Below, piece by piece: positions 1-5,880 of a stretch of 6,381 nucleotides of DNA. The translations under genes were made by a program, and so were the position numbers. Position 1 is the first letter of the stretch. Every line of letters begins with the position of its first letter. The notes below the pieces were generated by a model. That model was not told where the DNA came from. It ran no database searches and saw only the letters and a program-made list of their open reading frames with translations. This DNA is from Campylobacterales bacterium (GTDB lineage Bacteria > Campylobacterota > Campylobacteria > Campylobacterales > QNZT01): positions 1 through 6,381 of the forward strand of contig JALWRO010000124.1 in NCBI GenBank assembly GCA_027080605.1. Reading direction: 5' to 3'.

Positions 1-71
1 ATATTGAGAAGCCGATAGGCACAGGCAAGACCTATGCCGCTGGAAGCGCCGGTGACGATTGCATTTTTCAC
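1..71 (-). CDS. Short-chain dehydrogenase/reductase (SDR), N-terminal fragment cut by the window edge
   Basis: Only the first 23 codons are present. The translation begins MKNAIVTGASSGIG, which contains the TGxxxGxG dinucleotide-binding turn of the Rossmann fold at residues 7-14, right after a first beta strand (residues 3-6). This is the classic start of SDR-family NAD(P)-dependent oxidoreductases. The start is GTG at 69-71; the nearby ATG (in AAAAATGCA) is out of frame. A weak GGA lies 7 nt upstream of the GTG. The gene follows the kinase gene on the same strand but is separated from it by 373 bp that hold a repeat element and a palindrome, so it probably has its own promoter. Substrate cannot be judged from the fragment; the family covers sugars, fatty acyl intermediates, quinone precursors and many others. 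Family assignment is firm, specific function unknown. Confidence 0.85.
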   Translation of the reverse strand, partial: MKNAIVTGASSGIGLACAYRLLN

Positions 72-82
72 GATTTAGTCCA

Positions 83-119
83 ATTATTCAATTTACTTAT
101 AATAAGCTAATTGAATAAT
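83..119. promoter_or_regulatory. 37-bp AT-rich palindrome upstream of the SDR start (possible operator or leader hairpin)
   Basis: An 11-bp perfect inverted repeat (ATTATTCAATT at 83-93, AATTGAATAAT at 109-119) continues, after a 2-bp mismatch, into a 5-bp perfect inner stem (CTTAT at 96-100, ATAAG at 102-106) around a single central A. So 32 of 37 bases are paired. The dyad ends 11 bp before the GTG start and would overlap the transcription start of the candidate promoter. It could be a regulator's operator or fold in the leader RNA and mask the ribosome site. It does not clearly match the Fur box or another operator I know. Confidence 0.5.
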
Positions 120-148
120 ATAATAATTATGATAAAAATAGTATTGAA
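120..148 (-). promoter_or_regulatory. Candidate promoter of the SDR gene
   Basis: On the minus strand a TATTAT (120-125) matches the sigma-70 -10 consensus at 5 of 6 positions. It is preceded at 17 bp by a poor -35 match, TTCAAT (143-148). A weak -35 is common in Campylobacterota promoters. Transcription would start near 113, inside the palindrome at 83-119, leaving a leader of about 40 nt before the GTG. The whole 72-155 stretch is so AT-rich that a chance match is likely, hence the low confidence. Confidence 0.3.
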
Positions 149-155
149 CCATTTG

Positions 156-190
156 TTATTACCGCACCAATTAAATATCTAAATGTTTGA
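156..190 (+). repeat. Left terminal inverted repeat (35 bp)
   Basis: It starts TTATTACCGCACCAA and ends GTTTGA. Aligned with the reverse complement of 395-429 it differs only at 171 (T versus C) and 184 (T versus A). Confidence 0.85.
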
Positions 191-217
191 TGTAACAATT
201 TCGTTCATAATCAAGGC

Positions 218-258
218 AGATTTTTGAAGGACTCGCCTTAGCGAATTCGAAAAAATCT
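218..258 (+). repeat. Hairpin module A of the palindromic element
   Basis: The outer stem is AGATTTTT (218-225) with AAAAATCT (251-258). An inner stem TCGC (233-236) with GCGA (241-244) closes a CTTA loop, and GAA/TTC can pair in between. The core at 229-248 (GGACTCGCCTTAGCGAATTC) is related to the reverse complement of 335-354 in module B, with 16 of 20 identical. Confidence 0.7.
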
Positions 259-321
259 AACGCAGAGTATGGACGAAAGTGCTACACCCTTCGGGGAGAA
301 CGATATGAGGCAATCTGCACC

Positions 322-368
322 TGAAAAAATCTTTGCATTAGCTACGGCTAGTCCTGCAGATTTTTTCA
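322..368 (-). repeat. Hairpin module B of the palindromic element, nested in a longer stem
   Basis: A perfect 11-bp stem TGAAAAAATCT (322-332) / AGATTTTTTCA (358-368) encloses an inner TAGC (339-342) / GCTA (347-350) stem. The same dyad axis (positions sum to 690) continues outward: 296-310 pairs with 380-394 at 14 of 15 positions. The region 294-396 can thus form one long interrupted hairpin. The T-run on the 3' side of the stem on either strand makes it look like a weak bidirectional terminator. Confidence 0.65.
322..368 (-). terminator. Possible terminator for the uvrC-kinase operon
   Basis: This is the first stem with a following T-run met by transcripts leaving the kinase gene, about 77 nt past its stop. 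The stem is AT-rich and the T-run is part of the stem, not after a GC-rich helix, so a role as an intrinsic terminator is uncertain. I see no better terminator between 430 and 444. Confidence 0.25.
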
Positions 369-394
369 CGCACATCTCACCTCATCTCGTTCTC

Positions 395-429
395 TCAAAC
401 TTTTAGATATTTAGTTGGTGCGGTAATAA
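395..429 (-). repeat. Right terminal inverted repeat (35 bp)
   Basis: Reverse-complement partner of 156-190, with 33 of 35 positions identical. Its outer edge lies only 15 bp past the stop codon of the kinase gene, so kinase transcripts read directly into the element unless terminated. Confidence 0.85.
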
Positions 430-444
430 TTTACAGAAAAGGTT

Positions 445-3400
445 CTACTTTTTATCTTCGGTTTGCAGATAATTGTCCAAAATCAGTTTCAGGTAGACTT
501 TGTCGGCACTGTTGATCAGCACTTCGTCAAATGCCTGTCTGGTCTGGTCGTCGACAATGGAGTCGAAACTTCTGAAGAGCAGCACGGTTGTGTTGTCGCG
601 TTTTTCGATCCGGTTAAAAAGATCGGCGAAGTCGAGGTCAGAGATTTCATTGTCCACCATGATGACCTGATAATCGTTTTTGACGATGGCATCGAGAAAC
701 TCACCGGTGTTTGACGCTGTTTCGACACGGTTGTAGAGTTGTGAGAGTACTTTTTCAAAGATTTTCGTCTCGACTTTACTCTTTTTATAGACCAGTATGC
801 CGTCACGCTCCGCCGCTTCTTCATGAGGAACTACTGCGGTTGCAGGTTCTGGTATTTCGACAGTTTCAGACTGCTTCTCTGCTTTCTCTTCGGCAAATGC
901 TTTCTCCTGCTCCTCTTTCAGCGGAATATGGTAAGAGTGGAGCAGTTCGAGAATATCTTTTTGTGTAATCGGTTTGGGCAGGTATTCGTCGAAACCGTCA
1001 TTCAGGAATTTTTCCCGGTCTCCTTTGAGTGCGTTGGCAGTCAGGGCAATAACGGGAACGTGCGGGAGGTTGTTCTTTTCTTCATATTCGAGGATCGCTT
1101 TGGTGGCGGTGACGCCATCCATGACCGGCATGGCGATATCCATGAAGATCAGGTCATATTCGCCGTTTTGGCGTGCTTTGACCGCTTCTTCACCGTTTTC
1201 GACAGTTGTGACATCGAGATCCTGTGAAGCGAGGATTTTGTTGATCAGGGTGCGGTTGATCTCATTGTCTTCAGCGACGAGAATATGGTACTTCTCTTTT
1301 TCCTGAAGTACTTTGCGTTTGACATCTTCGATTTTAGCTTCGGGAAACTCGGCGCGGTGCTCGATCTCCGCGAGTGCTTTACCGAATTTTGTCAAATAGA
1401 GCGGTTCATGTACGACGAAAATGTTCTCTCCGCGCAGGGTGTCGCTTTTGAGCCGCATGTAGGTCGGAACGATCAGCAGCATCGGCAGATTGAGCGATTT
1501 GAGAATCTCCAGCTCCTGTTCATTGACATTCTCATACGGTACGACTAGCAGGTTGATGTTTTGCAGCGTTTCCGGTTCGCTGATGGCGTCGAAAGTCGCG
1601 GTTTTGTAGTGTGTACCAGTGTATGCCAGATAGTGCTCAAGTGTTGATGTGAGCGGATGTTTCGTATTATCTGTCAACAAGAGTGTGTGGAAGTGTTTGA
1701 AGCGACCTTTGTAGTTGTTGCGCAGCGGTTTCTCTTTTTTGAGTTCGAGAATGAAATAGAATTTGCTCCCTTTCCCTTTCTCACTCTCTACTTTCAGTTC
1801 GCCGTCCATCAGTTTGACATAGTTGGCGGAGATGGTCAGACCCAGACCGGTACCGCCGTATTTTCGGGTAATGGTGGAATCTGCCTGAGAAAATGCGTCG
1901 AAAATATCCGCCATCTCTTCAGAACTCATGCCGATACCGGTGTCGGAGACTTCGAAATAGATACGCTCTTTATCTTTGCTATGCGATTCGAGTTTGTTGA
2001 TATGAACGGAGATATGCCCTTTTTCAGGGGTAAATTTCATCGCGTTGGAGATCAGGTTGAGCAGTACCTCTTTGATTTTAGTAGCATCACCGAGCAGGTA
2101 GTTGTCGAATCCCGGATCCATATAGAGGGAGAGGTTGATGTTTTTGCTTTCCGCTTTGGGCATATAGACATCGACACTGTTTTCAAACTCATCGACCGGG
2201 GAGAAGAGAATCTCTTCGATTTCGATCTTTCTGCTTTCGATTTTGGAGAGGTCGAGGATATTGTTGATGATTTCGAGCAGGTTGTTGGTACTTTTGTCGA
2301 TGATATCGACATATTCACGCTCTTCGGCACCGAGTTTACTGTTTTTCAACAGGTCGGTAAAACCGATAATACCGTTGATCGGCGTACGGATTTCATGAGA
2401 CATATTGGCAAGGAAGATACTTTTTGCCGCATTGGCTTTCTCGGCTTTGCGTTTTTCGACGGAAATTTTGTCGATGCTCTGTTCGAGAATCTGGTAAGAT
2501 TTGTCGATACCCTCTGTCGTATCAAGGTCAATCGTATCTTCAATGACGGCATGTTCCAGTGTCTTGTCCAGAAGTCTTTCAAGTCCTTCGCGTTTGAGCA
2601 GAAATGGGATAAGTCGTTTGAAAAGATAGAACATATAAAACGTCAGCAAAAGCAGTGAAAAGAGTATGATCATCTTTGCAAAAGCGATATTTTTCAGTTG
2701 TTCGATACTCCCGGTAATCTCCGCAAAAAGTTTGTCTGCCGCTGTACCCAGGGTGGTGATGATACGGTTTTCGGCGGTGAACCATGCAAACGGTGTTATC
2801 TCGATCTCTTCCCCTTTGAGCAGGGTATGTTTGATACTATTGCTCTTTTTGACAGCGGAAAGAAATGCCGGATCGCTCAAAATGCCGGAGAGTTTTTTGT
2901 GTGTCGGTGTGTCGAGCATGGAAAATGCGGAGGTGACACTGCTGCGCTGAAAGAGTTTGACAAGATCGTGACGGCTGATCTCCTGTGCCTGATTGCCGCT
3001 TAACAGGGCCGTGACGGTATCGCGTTCATCCGCGACGGCATGCATCGTTTTGACGGCATGCAGAAATGCGGAACGAAGGTTGAGGAGACGGTACGCTCCG
3101 GTAGTGACGGGTGTCGCTTCGATTTTGTCGTCAATGAGTGTCAGCAGTGTATCGAAGTAACGGAACATCGGTTTGAATCCGATCTCCCCTTCATCGACTT
3201 TGTTGCGCACCTGGTTGATCTTTTTGATTTCGGTGATCAGTTTGAAAGCGATTTCGTCATGATGTGACGCTGCACCGAAATTGATGACGCCGTTGATTGC
3301 GCTGTTGGTTTGCAGACGCTGTGCGTCGAGCAGCTGTTTGACTTTGCTGTTCTGTTTGTCGCCGATATAGAGCGTCTCAAGACCACGCTCGTCGGCGAGG

Positions 3401-3564
3401 TTCATGAAAAGAATTTTCAGCGCTTTTACCTGCATACCGTGCGTATCGAGTTTCTGGTAATTGTTATAGCTGCGGTAGGCGTCATAAGTGAACCAGGCAC
3501 TCAGCAGCGCCAGCAGCAGGATCGGTACGATGGTAATAAAGTGTAAATTGCGCTTGATATTCAT
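445..3564 (-). CDS. Membrane hybrid sensor histidine kinase: NIT-like sensor, HisKA, HATPase_c, three receiver-like domains
   Basis: A 1039-residue inner-membrane kinase. TM1 is about residues 9-27 and TM2 about 294-316; between them is a mostly helical periplasmic domain whose two halves each carry a DER motif (DERG, 58-61; DERD, 179-182), as in NIT nitrate/nitrite-sensing domains. A helical linker leads to HisKA with FLANMSHEIRTPINGIIGF and His390 as phospho-acceptor. HATPase_c follows with the N box (SNAMKFTPEKG, 506-516), DTGIGM (541-546), the FDAFSQAD lid and GGTGLGL (570-576). Receiver 2 (about 759-877) is canonical: Glu765/Asp766, phospho-acceptor Asp809 in MDIAMPVMDG, Thr842, Lys864. 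Receiver-like domain 1 (about 623-735) has Pro676 where the Asp belongs and Glu720 for the Lys. Domain 3 (about 922-1035) keeps Asp971 but has Lys927/Lys928 for the acidic pair, Arg998 for Thr and Asn1018 for Lys. An acidic linker (881-920) joins domains 2 and 3. The start is the ATG at 3562-3564, which fits TM1. The ligand is inferred only; no HPt or DNA-binding output domain is attached. Confidence 0.93.
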   Translation of the reverse strand: MNIKRNLHFITIVPILLLALLSAWFTYDAYRSYNNYQKLDTHGMQVKALKILFMNLADERGLETLYIGDKQNSKVKQLLDAQRLQTNSAINGVINFGAASHHDEIAFKLITEIKKINQVRNKVDEGEIGFKPMFRYFDTLLTLIDDKIEATPVTTGAYRLLNLRSAFLHAVKTMHAVADERDTVTALLSGNQAQEISRHDLVKLFQRSSVTSAFSMLDTPTHKKLSGILSDPAFLSAVKKSNSIKHTLLKGEEIEITPFAWFTAENRIITTLGTAADKLFAEITGSIEQLKNIAFAKMIILFSLLLLTFYMFYLFKRLIPFLLKREGLERLLDKTLEHAVIEDTIDLDTTEGIDKSYQILEQSIDKISVEKRKAEKANAAKSIFLANMSHEIRTPINGIIGFTDLLKNSKLGAEEREYVDIIDKSTNNLLEIINNILDLSKIESRKIEIEEILFSPVDEFENSVDVYMPKAESKNINLSLYMDPGFDNYLLGDATKIKEVLLNLISNAMKFTPEKGHISVHINKLESHSKDKERIYFEVSDTGIGMSSEEMADIFDAFSQADSTITRKYGGTGLGLTISANYVKLMDGELKVESEKGKGSKFYFILELKKEKPLRNNYKGRFKHFHTLLLTDNTKHPLTSTLEHYLAYTGTHYKTATFDAISEPETLQNINLLVVPYENVNEQELEILKSLNLPMLLIVPTYMRLKSDTLRGENIFVVHEPLYLTKFGKALAEIEHRAEFPEAKIEDVKRKVLQEKEKYHILVAEDNEINRTLINKILASQDLDVTTVENGEEAVKARQNGEYDLIFMDIAMPVMDGVTATKAILEYEEKNNLPHVPVIALTANALKGDREKFLNDGFDEYLPKPITQKDILELLHSYHIPLKEEQEKAFAEEKAEKQSETVEIPEPATAVVPHEEAAERDGILVYKKSKVETKIFEKVLSQLYNRVETASNTGEFLDAIVKNDYQVIMVDNEISDLDFADLFNRIEKRDNTTVLLFRSFDSIVDDQTRQAFDEVLINSADKVYLKLILDNYLQTEDKK

Positions 3565-3577
3565 GATAATCAGGGTA

Positions 3578-3581
3578 CTCC
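3578..3581 (-). promoter_or_regulatory. Ribosome binding site of the kinase gene, unusually far from the ATG
   Basis: The only Shine-Dalgarno-like sequence before the kinase is GGAG, 13 nt from the ATG, longer than the usual 5-9 nt. It would be 7 nt from an in-frame ATT (3568-3570), so a rare start codon is possible but unlikely. Close coupling to the upstream gene, which ends 24 bp away, may help initiation. Confidence 0.45.
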
Positions 3582-3588
3582 AGTTATA

Positions 3589-5862
3589 TTAGACAGGCAT
3601 AGACGAAAAATGCTCTTTGTATCTTTTTGCCAGCTGCAGTAATTTCTGCAGTTTTTCCGCAACACCCTCTTTTTGTGCCGCATCGCACAATGCGGTCAAC
3701 TCTCTGGTGTGTGCCAGCATTTGATCAAAATGCAAAATCTCCGCGGAGCTTGCGATTTTGATCAGGTTGTATTTGATATTGCTGTAATCTTCCAGCTTCA
3801 GATACTCTTGCATCAGTCCGACAGTCGCTGCCGTGTCATCGAGAAATTCTTCAATAAAGTCGAGCTCCTCTTCCCTGCTGAGTCCCAGACTGCCGAGCTT
3901 CGGCAGTACCAGTGCTTCAGGGGAGGGTGCCTCGTTTTGATCCGGCGATTTTATAGCTTCTGTCGTTACAGACTGCTTAGTTTCTTGAACAGGTTTTTGT
4001 GGTTCAATATTGTTTAAGGCAGGCTCTTCCGGCTGCGGCGAATTTTGCTCTGTACTGAAGATATTTTTGAGGGTCTCTTCAAAGGTGTTCTCCTCATGCT
4101 GCGTGATCTCTTCGGGAAAGTCCGGTTTGACCGCTATCTCGATTCCCTGCGTATTATTGTCAGTTGTTTCTGCCGGCTGATAGTCAAACGTAAAAGGTTT
4201 CGGTTGCTTTGTTTCCGGTACCGCTGTTTCTTTGCTCTGCGGGAATTCCTGTTTCTGCTCCTGCATACTTTCATGAAGTAGTGATTCAAGTTTTTGACCG
4301 GCATCCTCTTGCTCAGACGGTTCAATTTGCACATCTTGGTCGATTACTTCGATATCGTGTTTGATCTGGTCGATCAGTGTCGATTTGGTCTCTTCTGCAC
4401 GGGTAGAGAGGAAGGATTCATTGTTTTCCTCCTCCGGCTCTTCTTTGAAAAGATTGAAAGAGAATTGTGCAGTGGCGTTTTTTTCTTCATGTGTCGTTTC
4501 ATGAACTGTACTTTCAGGTTTCAGCAGATCGGAGAGGGGGATTGTCACTTCCGGTGTAACTGCCTGTGGCGCTTCAACTTCTTTCTCCTCTTTTTGCTCT
4601 TCCTGTGTTTCACTTTGGGCGGCACTGTTTTGCAGGAAGTTAAAATTGAATATGTTTTTCTTCTCTTCCGGCTGCACTGTCTCTGTGCTCTCTTCGGTCA
4701 GCGTTTCAACAGAAGCTTCTACAGCGTGAGCAGGTACGGTTTTCTCCGGTTCGTGCAGTTTCAGAAGTGTTTCATCCCGCTGCGGTGCGGCTGTTTCAGC
4801 ATTTTCGGTTTGTGCCGTTTCACTGGAGGTTTTATGCTGCTCTTTCAACAGTTGAAATGAGAAGATATCTTTATGCTCCGGTTCTCTCTCTGTCACCGTT
4901 TCATGAATCTGAACCGTTTGCGGTTCTGCCTGTGGTTCCTTTTCCGCTGTTTCTGTCGTATCCTCTTTGGCGAGAGGAAGATCGAAGTTCAGTTTAACCG
5001 GCGTCTCTTCCGGTTCTTCCGGCGTTGGAAAATTGAGTTTGAATGTTTCGGAGAGTGTCTGTTCGGTTGGCTGCGGGGCGGAGGTGGTTTCGACCTCTTC
5101 ATTTTTGACGTCAGGTGTGCCGAAATCGATATGTACTGCAGGGGGCTGTTCCTCTGTTGTCGCGGTTTCCGGCTCCGGAAAGTTGAGTGTAAATGTCGGT
5201 TCTTCTGTTTTTGTCTCCTCTTTCGGTTCATCAGAAACAGGCGCTGTTACATCCGGCGCATCGAAAAGCGGTACGTTTATTTCCGGTTTTTGGGGTGCGG
5301 GTTCAGAAGTCTTTGTTTCCGGGGTTGCGAAAATCGACGTATCGGGTATGTCGAGCTTGAAATCGAGCGGTTCGGGAACAGTGGTGGTGCCTGTCGGTGC
5401 GACAACCGGCTCCTCTTTCACGACGGGTTCTTCGGGGAGGTTAAGATCTTTGGTCAGGCTGTTGAGGCTGAACTGACTTTTTCCGGAAATGGCGGAACGG
5501 TTGTCATGCACGTCGCTTTGGGAGATTTTGGTAAAGTTTTCGTTGATCAGTTTGACGCTGTAGATAGTACGCAGTCCGTCGTAGGTATGGTTTAAAAAGA
5601 CCTCTTTGATGGTAATATCCACACACACCTCTTCGCCGTTTTTGCGTGAAACATACGCTTTTTTGTTCGCCGCGCCGCTGTAGAGGACATAGTGTATCCA
5701 TGAAAAATTTTCAAATTTATGGACATACCCCTCTTTTTTGACGAAAAGATCAGAAAAGTCGCTGTGCATGGAGGTAAATTCGTCGATATCTTCATATCCG
5801 AGAAAGGTGAGTGTCTCCGCACTCATCCCAATAAACCTGAAATCCTGGTCATATAAAATCAT
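3589..5862 (-). CDS. PAS domain protein with a long acidic motif-repeat linker and a His-less HPt-like C-terminal domain
   Basis: 757 residues with no signal peptide or membrane segment, so cytoplasmic. Residues 1-110 are a PAS domain: LYDQDFRFIGMSAETLTFLGY matches the usual entry strand and helix, and RKNGEEVCVDITIKEV matches the later strands; the protein starts at the domain edge, supporting this ATG. Residues about 113-650 are low complexity, rich in Glu, Thr, Pro and Gln, and likely disordered, with about ten scattered short motifs such as FKLDIP, FTLNFP, FKLNFP, FNFNFL, FSFNLF and FTFDYQ. Residues about 655-752 form a helical domain that aligns with histidine phosphotransfer (HPt) domains: FIEEFLDDTAATV as the first helix and YNLIKIASSAEIL where HPts have AHxLKGxAxxxG. 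The active His aligns with Asn699 (codon AAC). A strong Shine-Dalgarno precedes it. It lies between uvrC (18 bp) and the hybrid kinase (24 bp). I infer a docking or regulatory partner of the kinase; the precise function is unknown. Confidence 0.85.
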   Translation of the reverse strand: MILYDQDFRFIGMSAETLTFLGYEDIDEFTSMHSDFSDLFVKKEGYVHKFENFSWIHYVLYSGAANKKAYVSRKNGEEVCVDITIKEVFLNHTYDGLRTIYSVKLINENFTKISQSDVHDNRSAISGKSQFSLNSLTKDLNLPEEPVVKEEPVVAPTGTTTVPEPLDFKLDIPDTSIFATPETKTSEPAPQKPEINVPLFDAPDVTAPVSDEPKEETKTEEPTFTLNFPEPETATTEEQPPAVHIDFGTPDVKNEEVETTSAPQPTEQTLSETFKLNFPTPEEPEETPVKLNFDLPLAKEDTTETAEKEPQAEPQTVQIHETVTEREPEHKDIFSFQLLKEQHKTSSETAQTENAETAAPQRDETLLKLHEPEKTVPAHAVEASVETLTEESTETVQPEEKKNIFNFNFLQNSAAQSETQEEQKEEKEVEAPQAVTPEVTIPLSDLLKPESTVHETTHEEKNATAQFSFNLFKEEPEEENNESFLSTRAEETKSTLIDQIKHDIEVIDQDVQIEPSEQEDAGQKLESLLHESMQEQKQEFPQSKETAVPETKQPKPFTFDYQPAETTDNNTQGIEIAVKPDFPEEITQHEENTFEETLKNIFSTEQNSPQPEEPALNNIEPQKPVQETKQSVTTEAIKSPDQNEAPSPEALVLPKLGSLGLSREEELDFIEEFLDDTAATVGLMQEYLKLEDYSNIKYNLIKIASSAEILHFDQMLAHTRELTALCDAAQKEGVAEKLQKLLQLAKRYKEHFSSMPV

Positions 5863-5869
5863 TTTCGCT

Positions 5870-5876
5870 CTCCCCT
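5870..5876 (-). promoter_or_regulatory. Strong ribosome binding site of the PAS/HPt-like gene
   Basis: AGGGGAG sits 7 nt before the ATG at 5860-5862, within the 18-bp gap after the uvrC stop. It fixes the start codon and supports translation from a uvrC-led transcript. Confidence 0.75.
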
Positions 5877-5880
5877 GTGG

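Larger units (their letters stand above)
156..429. mobile_element. Non-coding, overall palindromic MITE-like element
   Basis: A 274-bp stretch is bounded by 35-bp terminal inverted repeats with 33 of 35 matches; all paired positions sum to 585, so the centre is at 292.5. No open reading frame of useful length lies inside. The interior is palindromic too: hairpin A (218-258) and the related hairpin B (322-368) sit in opposite orientation and nearly symmetric about the centre, and a CCC-TTCG-GGG hairpin (287-296) sits at the centre. Size, TIRs and lack of coding are typical of miniature inverted-repeat transposable elements. If the ends are TTACCGC/GCGGTAA (159 and 426), the element is flanked by TA on both sides, as IS630/Tc1-type elements leave; because TTATTACC/GGTAATAA is itself symmetric, exact borders and the TA duplication cannot be proved. 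No related transposase is in the window. It separates the kinase gene from the SDR gene. Confidence 0.7.

Noticed and set aside
156..429. CRISPR array or integron attC site
   Set aside because: The repeats are inverted and symmetric about a centre, not direct repeats with regular spacers; no cas or integrase gene and no attC-type R'/R'' boxes were seen.
155..430. A proven TA target-site duplication
   Set aside because: The terminal TTATTACC/GGTAATAA is itself symmetric, so the TA on each side could be part of the inverted repeat; borders need comparison with other copies.
823..1306. Overlapping plus-strand open frames opposite the kinase receiver domain
   Set aside because: The minus strand here encodes the canonical receiver with all active residues in place, so the plus-strand frames are shadows.
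1657..2658. A 333-codon open frame on the plus strand
   Set aside because: It lies entirely antisense to the kinase gene, over its HisKA/HATPase region, which has unmistakable motifs. The translation is Phe/Val/Asp-rich with no domain, as expected for a shadow of Glu/Lys/Asp codons.
3900..5475. Surface adhesin or tandem-repeat protein reading of the linker
   Set aside because: There is no signal peptide, and the motifs are short, diverged and irregularly spaced; the flanking PAS and HPt-like domains place the protein in cytoplasmic signalling.
4873..5595. A 240-codon, Cys/Phe/Arg-rich open frame on the plus strand, and an overlapping Ser/Gly-rich one (4967-5476)
   Set aside because: Both are antisense shadows of the low-complexity Glu/Thr/Pro linker of the PAS/HPt-like protein; the odd composition comes from that linker's codons. 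No ribosome site or homology-like pattern.
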